NCBI GenBank assembly: GCA_903838055.1
Contig: CAILWV010000054.1
Location: 1 to 44,178, forward strand
DNA: 44,178 nt
Source: an uncultured Bacteroidota bacterium
Lineage (GTDB): Bacteria > Bacteroidota > Bacteroidia > Flavobacteriales > Flavobacteriaceae
Reading direction: 5' to 3'
This document shows positions 36,635 through 44,178 of this stretch, piece after piece. Each line of letters begins with the position of its first letter. Within the stretch, counting starts at the first letter, position 1. The notes under the pieces were generated by a model that was given only the letters and a program-made list of their open reading frames with translations, was not told the DNA's origin and ran no database searches. Made by a program: the position numbers and the translations under genes.

Positions 36635-37114
36635 ATGAAAACACATTTTTTACTTCCAAATCAATTCAAGAAAATTGGTTGGTTACTTTTTATTCCTAGT
36701 ATAATTATAGGTAGTTATTTACTTTTTTCAGATTTTGATTTTGATAGTCATTTTGAAGTAACAGTTTTTGCATTTATTACTGACACGATTTTATCAGACA
36801 CGAAATATTTTACTTTCATTGAAAACGGAATACTTGACGAAATACTAGTAGTCTTAATTATCTTGGGAGCATTACTGATAGGATTTTCTAAAACCAAAAA
36901 TGAAGATGAATTTATCTCAAAAATAAGATATGAAAGTCTAGTTTGGGCAACTTATTTGAATTTCGGATTAATGCTATTGAGTACTCTTTTGATTTATGGA
37001 TTTCCTTATTTTGATGTCTTGATAATAAATATTTTCGCTATGCTATTATTCTTTATTATTCGATTTCATTTCATGATATATAAACTTAATAAATCCATAA
37101 GTGATGACGAATAA
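36635..37114 (+). CDS. Small integral membrane protein of unknown function
   Basis: About 159 residues from the ATG at 36635. The open frame extends to 36581 but that lies within the promoter. Four hydrophobic helices are predicted, near residues 14-32, 66-84, 105-122 and 125-145. The charged segments FSKTKNEDEFISKIR and YKLNKSISDDE are cytoplasmic-looking. I recognise no family or catalytic motif. Its 3' end overlaps the next gene, a small XRE regulator, by 11 bases, which suggests translational coupling and a shared task such as membrane-linked control of the regulator. Confidence 0.85.
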   Translation: MKTHFLLPNQFKKIGWLLFIPSIIIGSYLLFSDFDFDSHFEVTVFAFITDTILSDTKYFTFIENGILDEILVVLIILGALLIGFSKTKNEDEFISKIRYESLVWATYLNFGLMLLSTLLIYGFPYFDVLIINIFAMLLFFIIRFHFMIYKLNKSISDDE

Positions 37115-37304
37115 TTTAAAAGTATTACGGGCTATTAAAAATATTTCGCAAGAAGAATTAGCAAAACAAATTCAAGTTAGCCGTCAAACTATTAATGCTA
37201 TGGAAAAAGGAAAATACGTTCCCTCAACACTTTTATCATTAAAATTAGCTAGGTTTTTTAATAAACAAGTAGAAGATATTTTTGAATTAGAATCTACAGA
37301 TTAA
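37104..37304 (+). CDS. Small XRE-family (HTH_3) transcriptional regulator
   Basis: A 66-residue protein from the ATG at 37104; a GTG one codon earlier is the alternative. It is a single lambda-repressor-like helix-turn-helix with ISQEELAKQIQVSRQTINAMEKGKYVPST and a C-terminal FNKQVEDIFELE tail. This is the YozG-like class of compact regulators often paired with a membrane protein. The gene overlaps its partner upstream by 11 bases and ends inside a terminator stem. It may regulate its own operon. Confidence 0.92.
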   Translation: MTNNLKVLRAIKNISQEELAKQIQVSRQTINAMEKGKYVPSTLLSLKLARFFNKQVEDIFELESTD

Positions 37305-37347
37305 AAATAATCCCACTAACAAGTGAGTTAGTTGGATTATTTTTTTT
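37303..37347. terminator. Bidirectional terminator between the XRE gene and dsbD-like gene
   Basis: An 18-pair stem has one C-T mismatch: the A-rich arm 37303-37320 pairs with 37327-37344 around a six-base loop (37321-37326), and T's continue to 37347. A and T tracts at the two ends give a U run on either strand. It begins within the XRE stop codon and lies 17 bases after the dsbD-like stop on the minus strand. Confidence 0.88.
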
Positions 37348-37363
37348 ATTAATTATTACAATT

Positions 37364-39358
37364 TTACTTCCTAAAATTTGCTATTCCCTGTTTAAGCCAA
37401 TTTTCATATAATTCAGCATCTGGATCATAACTTGTTGTTGGTGTAACTGTGTTTAAATTAGTACCCTCTAAATCAACCAATACATATAAAGGTTGGGTGT
37501 TGGTTTTGTATTTAGTTATCATAAAATCGGTCCATTTATCCCCAATAGTGACTATTTCAGCTCCTGTTGAAGAAGAAATATGTTGTTCATTTTTCGGCAA
37601 TTCCCTTTTATCATCTGCAAACAAAGAAATAAGCACCACTTCATTTTTTAAAATTTGTGCAACATTTTTATCCGTCCATACATTAGATTCCATTTTTCTA
37701 CAATTAGAACATGCATGTCCTGTAAAATCTAACAACACCGGTTTGTTTACTTCTTTTGCATATGCCATGCCTTTTTTATAATCGGTAAAAACTATTAATT
37801 CTTTTGGTCCATATTCAGCTCCATCAGGTAATTTAACATTAGAGTTTGAGTCACTAAAAAAACCATGTGGACTCTCACTGTCTGTTTGCGATGGAACATA
37901 TGCACTTATTAATTTCAAAGGTGCTCCAAAAAGTCCTGGAATCATATAAAATGTAAAAGACAAAACTACTAATGCTAACATTAATCTACCTACCGATATA
38001 TGAGATAATGGCGAATCATGAGGCAATGTTATTTTACCTAATAAGTAAATTCCCCATGTTCCAAAAATAGCAATCCAAATAGCTAAAAAAACTTCTCTTT
38101 CAAACCAATGTAATTGTAAAACTAAATCAGCGCCAGATAAAAATTTGAATGCCAAAGCCAATTCAAAAAATCCAAGTGAAACCTTAACTGTATTCAACCA
38201 TCCGCCGGATTTTGGTAAAGAATTTAACCAAGAAGGGAATAATGCAAATAACATAAAAGGTAATGAGATTGCTAAAGAATATCCAAACATTCCCACAATT
38301 GGTGCAATCCCACCTTTTGATGCAGAATCCACTAAAAGTGTTCCAACAATTGGTCCTGTACATGAAAAAGAAACTATTGCCAAGGCTAATGCCATAAAGA
38401 AAATACCAATGATTCCACCTCTTTCAGCCTGTCTGTCAACTTTATTTGCCCAGGAATTTGGCAACATTATTTCAAAAGCTCCAAGGAAAGAAGTTGCAAA
38501 AAACATTAGCATGATAAAGAAAATAATATTGAACCAAACATTGGTAGAGAGAGCATTTAATGCATCCGCACCAAAAATAGCAGTCACAGCAAGACCTAGT
38601 ATTACATAAATCACAATTATTGAAATTCCGTATATAATAGCATTTCGTTTTCCTTGAGCAGGAGTTTTACTTTGTTTAGTAAAAAAACTTACCGTCATGG
38701 GTATCATTGGAAATACGCATGGTGTAAATAAAGCTGCAAACCCACTTAATAAAGCCAAAAAGAAAATAGCCCAAAGTCCTTTTTTTTCTTCTTTTTTAGT
38801 TTCAACCTTCTTAGAATTGGTAACCACATTCTTAGTTTTTTCTTTAACTACCGAAGCAGTATCACTTTTAGAAGTATCTTGATCTATTAATGCTACATCC
38901 GTTTTTAATATAACCGGAATGTCAAAAGTCAAATCTACTTTATCATTAATGCATTGATTTTGACATGCTTGAAAATCTAAATTAACAAAAATCTTACTTG
39001 TTTTAGGATTGATTATTTTAACTTTTTGGGAAACCGTTGCAGTTCCTTCAAAGTAAAATTCATCCACTTCAAAATCTTTATTAAACTCTTTTTTATATGC
39101 ACTTTCCTTTGCTTTTCCAATCAATTCAAAGTTGCCTTTTTGGTTTTTTACAGTTACAACAAGTGGAAGCGGACCTCCTTCTGGTGTAAATTGTGAATAC
39201 ATATGCCAGCCCTCTTCGATAGATGCTGTCATTACCAAATTAAATTCGGTATCCGATATTTTTTCTGTTTTGGAAGTCCATTTTACAGGTTTTTTAATCT
39301 GTGAATTACCAGTTGCAAAAGCAAAAAAAGCAAAAAGTATTAGAAGTAATTTTTTCAT
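37364..39358 (-). CDS. Thiol:disulfide interchange protein DsbD family
   Basis: A 664-residue protein with a signal peptide (about 1-19). An N-terminal DsbD-alpha-like domain follows (about 22-150, EEGWHMYSQFTPEGGPLP, QACQNQCINDKVDL with two Cys), then a Lys/Glu linker. A CcdA-like membrane domain of about eight helices spans about 195-480 (GFAALFTPCVFPMIPMTVSF, SFSCTGPIVGTLL). A C-terminal thioredoxin domain (about 525-660) has the CSNC redox motif in FTGHACSNCRKME. The protein moves electrons from cytoplasmic thioredoxin to periplasmic substrates. Its start codon overlaps the tilS stop by one base. Confidence 0.94.
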   Translation of the reverse strand: MKKLLLILFAFFAFATGNSQIKKPVKWTSKTEKISDTEFNLVMTASIEEGWHMYSQFTPEGGPLPLVVTVKNQKGNFELIGKAKESAYKKEFNKDFEVDEFYFEGTATVSQKVKIINPKTSKIFVNLDFQACQNQCINDKVDLTFDIPVILKTDVALIDQDTSKSDTASVVKEKTKNVVTNSKKVETKKEEKKGLWAIFFLALLSGFAALFTPCVFPMIPMTVSFFTKQSKTPAQGKRNAIIYGISIIVIYVILGLAVTAIFGADALNALSTNVWFNIIFFIMLMFFATSFLGAFEIMLPNSWANKVDRQAERGGIIGIFFMALALAIVSFSCTGPIVGTLLVDSASKGGIAPIVGMFGYSLAISLPFMLFALFPSWLNSLPKSGGWLNTVKVSLGFFELALAFKFLSGADLVLQLHWFEREVFLAIWIAIFGTWGIYLLGKITLPHDSPLSHISVGRLMLALVVLSFTFYMIPGLFGAPLKLISAYVPSQTDSESPHGFFSDSNSNVKLPDGAEYGPKELIVFTDYKKGMAYAKEVNKPVLLDFTGHACSNCRKMESNVWTDKNVAQILKNEVVLISLFADDKRELPKNEQHISSSTGAEIVTIGDKWTDFMITKYKTNTQPLYVLVDLEGTNLNTVTPTTSYDPDAELYENWLKQGIANFRK

Positions 39359-40665
39359 TATTGAAATGTTATTTGTAATTTATTAATTGTGTTTTCATTT
39401 ATTTTAAATCGATCATCTTGTCGCTTGCCAACAACCCAAACAATCTGATTACCAGAACATAAAACCCATTGACTTGATTTTTCAATTAAAGACATTTTTT
39501 CATCTTTAAAATACTTACTCAATTTCTTTTTTCCTTGCATTCCTAGAGGAAAAAAATAATCTCCCTCGTGCCATTTTCTTACTATTATTGGAAATTGCAA
39601 AGAATCTTCATCCACAAATATACAATTTGCATTTACATTTGAAATATCACTTACGTTACAAAAAGTAATATTTAAGGGAACTTTAACCTCCTTAATGCCT
39701 TTGTTGATAAAATATTCTTCTTGTAATGTATCATTTTCTTTTAAATACAATATCAAAAAATCTCTATCTTTTAATAAAGCATGCGTATCCGAAAAAACCT
39801 GTTTTCCAGATTGTGCAGTTACTAAATCGTTTATATCATCCCAGGCTGTAAAACCAAAATCTTTTAGCCATTGGTACAAATAGGCAGGATAGTTTGGCAT
39901 TTTTAACAATTCAATTAAATTGATTTTCAATTGATTATTTTCTTTCATAACAACAATTTGAAACACTAATTTAGCAGCATCTTCAACTAATGATTGCGCT
40001 TGCTGCAGATTCTCAACTGTATTTTGAAATGAGGAAAGTAAATTTGAATTTAATTCTTTTAATATAGGAACGATAGCATGCCGAACTTTATTTCGTAAAT
40101 ATTTATTGGATGCATTACTAGAATCTTCTCGCCATTTCAAATTATTTTCTTTAATAAAATTTTCAATTTCTACTCTTGAAAAAGGCAATAATGGACGAAT
40201 AATTTTATCATTTTGCTTTGGAATACCGGTTAAACCCTCTAATCCAGTTCCTCGAGTGAAGTTAATTAAAAAGGTCTCTAAACTATCCTCCAAATGATGT
40301 GCTGTTAAGATGTAATCAAAATTTTCATCTGCTAATTTCTCGTAAAACCAATCGTACCTCAGCTTTCTTGCAGCTACCTGAATAGATAATTTAGCATTTT
40401 CTGCAAATTGATTGGTGTCAAATTTTTTAACAAAGATCGGGATTTGTTTATTTACACAATATTCTTTTACGAATTCCTCATCGCCATCACTTTCTAAATT
40501 TCGTAGAGAAAAATTACAATGCAAAACTGCTATTTCATAATTTAATTGACTGAATAAATGCAACAAAACCATACTATCCATTCCTCCACTTACTGCAATA
40601 AACAAACGTCTTCCTTTAAGAAAGGTAAAATTGGCATTCAAATGAAGTTGAAGTTTGTTTAGCAT
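39358..40665 (-). CDS. tilS: tRNA(Ile)-lysidine synthase
   Basis: A 435-residue enzyme that converts C34 of the tRNA-Ile(CAU) anticodon to lysidine with ATP and lysine. The PP-loop SGGMDS is at 26-31. LTAHHLEDSLETFLINFTRGTGLEGLTGIP and KYLRNKVRHAIVPIL are family hallmarks. The C-terminal substrate domain (about 350-435, FPLGMQGKKKLSKYFKD) is present. It follows pabB by 23 bases. Confidence 0.96.
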   Translation of the reverse strand: MLNKLQLHLNANFTFLKGRRLFIAVSGGMDSMVLLHLFSQLNYEIAVLHCNFSLRNLESDGDEEFVKEYCVNKQIPIFVKKFDTNQFAENAKLSIQVAARKLRYDWFYEKLADENFDYILTAHHLEDSLETFLINFTRGTGLEGLTGIPKQNDKIIRPLLPFSRVEIENFIKENNLKWREDSSNASNKYLRNKVRHAIVPILKELNSNLLSSFQNTVENLQQAQSLVEDAAKLVFQIVVMKENNQLKINLIELLKMPNYPAYLYQWLKDFGFTAWDDINDLVTAQSGKQVFSDTHALLKDRDFLILYLKENDTLQEEYFINKGIKEVKVPLNITFCNVSDISNVNANCIFVDEDSLQFPIIVRKWHEGDYFFPLGMQGKKKLSKYFKDEKMSLIEKSSQWVLCSGNQIVWVVGKRQDDRFKINENTINKLQITFQ

Positions 40666-40688
40666 TTTTCAAAAATAAGGATTTTATA

Positions 40689-41975
40689 TTAACTTAAAAC
40701 CGCAAACATTGCTTTTGCCTTCAACAAACATTCTTCATATTCATTTTCGGGATTCGAAAGGGATGTGATAGCACTTCCAACAGAAAAAGAAACGTATTGA
40801 TTTTGAGCATTATACAAAATACTCCGGATAACTACATTAAAATCAAAATCACCGTTTGGAGTAAAATATCCAACCGCACCACTATATAAACCGCGTTTTG
40901 TTTCTTCTAAACTTTCAATAATATTCATGGCTGAAATCTTTGGAGCGCCCGTCATGCTCCCCATTGGAAAAGTAGTTCTCAATATTTCAATTGACGAAGT
41001 AGAGTGTTCTACCTCAGAGACCACTGTCGAAATCATCTGGTGCACTTGCTGGAACGAATAAATTTTGCAAAGCTCTTCCACTTTAACAGATCCTTTAGTA
41101 GCTGTTTTCGACAAATCATTACGGACCAAGTCAACAATCATAATGTTTTCTGAACGTTCTTTAGGGTCTTCTGACAATTGGAATTTAGAATTATTATCAA
41201 GATCCTTATCAATAAATCTTTTAGCTGTTCCTTTTATAGGTTGTGAAATTACTTTTGTACCTTCTTTTTTTAAATATCGCTCTGGAGAAGCTGACAATAA
41301 ATACTGTTGCTTATTTTTAAAATAAACAGCAAATGGCGGTTCAGAAAGTGCATTCAACTTTTGATATACTTCTAATGGATTAATCTGAGAATTATCCGCG
41401 TAAAATTCCATACAAAAATTTGCTTCATATATATCACCACGTTGGATATGTTCCAAAAATTTAGATACTTTTGAAAGGTAATCCTCTTTAGAAATTCTTT
41501 GTTGTACCTCAACGGAACTTTGAAAGACAGAATGCATTTCGGAACATTGTAGTATTTCTTCAAAATCACTTTCTATTTCATCGTCACATAAACGCAAATA
41601 ATGTATTTCTAGTTCGTTTCCTTTTAAAAGAAAAAGCTTTTTTGGCTGAAAGAAAAACATATCTGGAAATTCTAATCCGTCGTGATTGTTAGATTGCAAA
41701 TCTTCAATATCGTTTTTTAAATCGTAAGATAAATAGCCAAAAAGCCAGTCTTTAGTTTGACTTTGATATTGGTGCAGGTCTTCAAAAGATTTTGAATAAT
41801 CGGTAACCATTGAGGTAAATGCATCAACAGCAAGAATACAATCGTAGTTGGAATAGCTTTGGATGTAGGAATTAGAGTCTAAAAAAACTACTTCCCTATT
41901 CGGATTTGCCCACAACAATAACTGTTTTTTAAATTCGGCAGGATTATCAATAAACTTGGAAAGTACAGTTCTCAA
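40689..41975 (-). CDS. pabB: Aminodeoxychorismate synthase component I (PabB-like chorismate-binding enzyme)
   Basis: A 428-residue chorismate enzyme that aminates chorismate toward p-aminobenzoate for folate. The motif QPIKGTAKR, with Lys near residue 246, is the PabB-type version; TrpE proteins have PIAGT. SENIMIVDLVRNDLSKTA and TTFPMGSMTGAPKISAMNIIE are the catalytic core. There is no fused glutamine amidotransferase domain, so PabA must come from elsewhere. The motif choice favours PabB over anthranilate synthase. It is first in a pabB-tilS-dsbD run with a -7 element 21 bases upstream. Confidence 0.9.
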   Translation of the reverse strand: MRTVLSKFIDNPAEFKKQLLLWANPNREVVFLDSNSYIQSYSNYDCILAVDAFTSMVTDYSKSFEDLHQYQSQTKDWLFGYLSYDLKNDIEDLQSNNHDGLEFPDMFFFQPKKLFLLKGNELEIHYLRLCDDEIESDFEEILQCSEMHSVFQSSVEVQQRISKEDYLSKVSKFLEHIQRGDIYEANFCMEFYADNSQINPLEVYQKLNALSEPPFAVYFKNKQQYLLSASPERYLKKEGTKVISQPIKGTAKRFIDKDLDNNSKFQLSEDPKERSENIMIVDLVRNDLSKTATKGSVKVEELCKIYSFQQVHQMISTVVSEVEHSTSSIEILRTTFPMGSMTGAPKISAMNIIESLEETKRGLYSGAVGYFTPNGDFDFNVVIRSILYNAQNQYVSFSVGSAITSLSNPENEYEECLLKAKAMFAVLS

Positions 41976-41995
41976 AAGGAAAAATTTATTTTATC

Positions 41996-42003
41996 CAAAA
42001 TTA
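41996..42003 (-). promoter_or_regulatory. Probable -7 element for the pabB-tilS-dsbD operon
   Basis: Minus-strand TAATTTTG fits TAnnTTTG, 21 bases before the ATG. No -33 element was found at the usual distance. Confidence 0.35.
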
Positions 42004-42074
42004 CAATAAAAAATATTTTTAGTTTAATATTAAGTGAGGTAAATTTGAGAAAGGATGAATTAATTAAAATGAAA

Positions 42075-42114
42075 AATCCATATACTTTAATTCTCTAGTT
42101 AAAATATATGGATT
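42075..42114. terminator. Terminator after the PiT transporter gene
   Basis: Stem AATCCATATA (42075-42084) with TATATGGATT (42105-42114) is extended by TTTAA/TTAAA across one mismatch, with an eight-base loop. On the minus strand it ends in TTTTTC, and a T run also follows on the plus strand. It lies 27 bases after the PiT stop. Confidence 0.85.
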
Positions 42115-42140
42115 ACCTTTTTTAAAATTACTTCAGAATA

Positions 42141-43418
42141 TTATACAAACATATTAATAAGGTAATATACTAATGAAGCGATTATAGCAGATACCGGAAT
42201 AGTTAATATCCATGCCCAAACTAACTTAACTGTAATTCCCCATCTAACTGCTGAAACACGTTTAGTTATACCAACTCCAATAATAGATCCTGTTATAGTA
42301 TGGGTTGTAGATACTGGAATTTTAAAATGCTCTGTCATAAATAAAGTTAATGCGCCAGCCGATTCCGCAACAACACCTTCGAAAGCAGTTACTTTAGTTA
42401 TTTTAGAACCCATTGTTTTTACAATTTTCCAACCTCCACTTAATGTCCCTGCTGCAATGGCAGAATAACAAGCTATTGGAATCCATTCAGGCATTTGTGC
42501 CTTTATACCTTCTTTTTCATTTGGAAGAACTACTTGTAACCATTCGGGCATGTCAGTAACCGAAACTCCGTTACTATGAATATAAACTGCAACCGCTGCC
42601 GCAATTATTCCCATTACTTTTTGAGAGTCATTTCCTCCATGTCCTAAACTAAAGGATGCGGAAGAAAGTAATTGCATTTTTTTGAGGACTTTTTCAGCTT
42701 TACCAGCAGATAAGCTACTAAATATTAAGTTGAAAATTGCTAAACTAAAGAATATTATTCCAACTAACAACCATTTAATATTTGATGGTTCTGTAATAAT
42801 AGCTAAAAAATGATTTTCAAATCTTGGTTTTTCAATATCAAATTTCATTACAGCAGATAAAAACCATACAGCTAAAGACATCAAGAATAAGGTAACAATT
42901 TTTGGTCCAATATTCTTTTTTGATGCATACATCATCCAAATGGAAATAAAATAGGAAATAATCATTCCTAAAAGCGGCGCTAAGACAATAAATGCTAAAA
43001 CTACTGCTACTCCCGAAGGTAAACTTCCATCCTCGCCTGGTTTATACCAATTTACAACATGAAATCCTGCATGTGCAATAGCTGCACCTGCAAAACCACC
43101 TATTAAGGTATGTGAAGAAGAGGAAGGAATACCCTTCCACCAAGTAATTAAATTCCATATAATTGCTGCAATAACTCCTGCAAGAATTACCGTTAAATCT
43201 ATATTTTCAGATTTTGCAGTTTTGGCAACGGTATCGGCAACTCCAAATCCAAAAACCCAATATGCTAAAAAATTAAAAAAAGCAGCCCATAATACAGCTT
43301 GAAAAGGGGAAAGAACTTTAGTTGCCACAATTGTTGCAATAGAGTTGGCCGCATCGTGAAAACCATTAATGTAATCAAAAAATAAAGAAAGTACTATAAT
43401 AACAATTAGTAAAGTCAT
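42141..43418 (-). CDS. PiT-family inorganic phosphate transporter
   Basis: A 425-residue permease with about 10 to 12 membrane helices. PiT signature sequences occur in both halves: GFHDAANSIATIVATKVLSPFQAV near the N-terminus and STTHTITGSIIGVGI near the C-terminus. GHGGNDSQKVMGIIAAA lies in the middle. The pairing of two inverted signature repeats is typical of low-affinity phosphate or metal-phosphate symporters. It follows the DUF47 gene by 25 bases. I cannot tell whether it is driven by H+ or Na+. Confidence 0.95.
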   Translation of the reverse strand: MTLLIVIIVLSLFFDYINGFHDAANSIATIVATKVLSPFQAVLWAAFFNFLAYWVFGFGVADTVAKTAKSENIDLTVILAGVIAAIIWNLITWWKGIPSSSSHTLIGGFAGAAIAHAGFHVVNWYKPGEDGSLPSGVAVVLAFIVLAPLLGMIISYFISIWMMYASKKNIGPKIVTLFLMSLAVWFLSAVMKFDIEKPRFENHFLAIITEPSNIKWLLVGIIFFSLAIFNLIFSSLSAGKAEKVLKKMQLLSSASFSLGHGGNDSQKVMGIIAAAVAVYIHSNGVSVTDMPEWLQVVLPNEKEGIKAQMPEWIPIACYSAIAAGTLSGGWKIVKTMGSKITKVTAFEGVVAESAGALTLFMTEHFKIPVSTTHTITGSIIGVGITKRVSAVRWGITVKLVWAWILTIPVSAIIASLVYYLINMFV

Positions 43419-43443
43419 ATTAGAATGTCTAAATTATAGTAAA

Positions 43444-44088
43444 TTAAGAGTGTTTTACAGCTATTTGCTCCATAACATTTGCAACACTTTTACACTTGTC
43501 GGAAGCCGTTTCTAATGCAGAAAGAACTTCTTTGTATTTAATAATGTTTTTCGCATCTGTTTCGTTTTCAAAAATATCCGCAACAGCTTTATCAAATACC
43601 GAATCTGCTTTGCTTTCTAATTTATTAATTTTCTTGCAGGTCTCTTTAATAGCTTTAGCATCTTTCATAACCTTTAGTTCCTTAATACCAAGACTAATTA
43701 ATTGACAAGCTTCCAAATTAATTTCGGTTAACTTTCTAATTGATTTTGTGATTTTTTCTACTTGGTATAAGCGCATTCTACTTGCAGCTCCATGCATATT
43801 ATCCGCAACATTATCAATAGATTTTACTAACGCATAAATATCTTCTCTGTCAAAGGGAGTAATAAAATTTCTACTCAATTCTAAATGAGTTTGGTGCGTG
43901 ATTTCTTCAATAAACGCTTCTAGTTCTTCAATTTTCTTAAAATATTCTTCGCGTTCTAAAATAGGAGCATTCACTGCATCATGAAGAGTTTCAGCTAAAA
44001 CAACTAAGTTAGCAGATGCTTGTTCAAAAAGCGGAAAGAATTTTTTATCTTTTGGTACTAGAAACTGGAAAATATTATTTAATGTCAT
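43444..44088 (-). CDS. DUF47 family protein (PhoU-like Pit accessory protein)
   Basis: A 214-residue all-helical cytoplasmic protein with the PhoU/DUF47 pattern: FPLFEQASANLVVLAETLHDAV, EITHQTHLELSRNFITPFDREDIYALVKSIDNVADNMHGAASRM and KYKEVLSALETASDKCKSVANVMEQI. Such proteins bind metal clusters and sit next to PiT transporters, modulating them. It is the first gene of the pair, with a -7 promoter element about 21 bases upstream. Confidence 0.94.
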   Translation of the reverse strand: MTLNNIFQFLVPKDKKFFPLFEQASANLVVLAETLHDAVNAPILEREEYFKKIEELEAFIEEITHQTHLELSRNFITPFDREDIYALVKSIDNVADNMHGAASRMRLYQVEKITKSIRKLTEINLEACQLISLGIKELKVMKDAKAIKETCKKINKLESKADSVFDKAVADIFENETDAKNIIKYKEVLSALETASDKCKSVANVMEQIAVKHS

Positions 44089-44108
44089 TTTTATAGAATT
44101 TTACAATG

Positions 44109-44116
44109 CAAATGTA
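44109..44116 (-). promoter_or_regulatory. Probable -7 element for the DUF47-PiT pair
   Basis: Minus-strand TACATTTG matches the TAnnTTTG consensus and ends 21 bases before the ATG at 44088. The -33 region shows no clear TTTG. Confidence 0.4.
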
Positions 44117-44178
44117 TATATCTAATGTTAAGGGAATATTAATTCATTCCTTAAATAATACATTTTTTTTAAAAATAA

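Noticed and set aside
38145..38609. Plus-strand 154-residue frame
   Set aside because: It is opposite the membrane domain of the DsbD-like gene; the composition (Pro/Asn/Lys runs) is typical of an antisense shadow frame.

Overview
The window reads as ordinary chromosomal DNA of a member of the Flavobacteriaceae, most likely Flavobacterium or a close relative. The DNA is AT-rich. Promoters match the Bacteroidetes consensus (TTG or TTTG, about 19 bases, TAnnTTTG). Two secreted proteins carry type IX secretion sorting domains. The run bamD-rpoZ-coaBC-porD-recN, a RprXY-like two-component pair and the PiT/DUF47 pair all fit that lineage. No phage, insertion sequence, CRISPR array or rRNA was seen, and no gene-free stretch exceeds about 210 bases.

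Layout. 1-1.5 kb: two neighbouring secreted proteins share a nearly identical N-terminal module but have unrelated C-termini. 1.6-5.8 kb: a RprY/RprX-like regulator and kinase, then a single ORF joining a family 2 glycosyltransferase to dephospho-CoA kinase (CoaE). 5.8-9.2 kb: a secreted fibronectin III protein with a type A sorting domain, then the enoyl-ACP reductase FabV. 9.3-14.3 kb (minus strand): bamD, rpoZ, coaBC, porD-like and recN, packed as one operon. 14.3-15.7 kb: dapA with a small conserved gene. 15.7-17.4 kb (plus strand): a 5'-nucleotidase split into two genes, with the C-terminal domain encoded first. 17.4-21.3 kb: ligA, a small gene, and the ribosomal operon rpsF-rpsR-rplI. 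21.4-27.2 kb: a LytTR response regulator facing priA, a TPM-domain protein, a YihY/BrkB membrane protein and nadC. 27.3-29.3 kb (plus strand): an unlisted 36-residue lysine-rich ORF with its own terminator, and an ABC-2 exporter. 29.4-34.9 kb: a 1691-residue adhesin-like type IX substrate, a 50-residue ORF, and a tRNA-Arg(ACG). 34.9-44.1 kb: YifB/ComM, a membrane protein plus XRE regulator pair, DsbD, TilS, PabB, and the PiT/DUF47 phosphate uptake pair.

Functional themes. Two enzymes of coenzyme A synthesis (CoaBC and CoaE) sit in different operons. The cell-surface theme covers BamD, the PorD-like protein, two type IX cargo proteins and an OmpA/PorT-like barrel. DNA maintenance is represented by RecN, LigA, PriA and YifB. 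I saw no clear undescribed multi-gene system. The most notable points are the GT2-CoaE fusion, which has no internal start codon, a tRNA-Arg with an apparent A19-U56 swap of the usual G19-C56 elbow pair, two small ORFs, the permuted 5'-nucleotidase gene pair, and a heptamer tandem repeat just upstream of priA.
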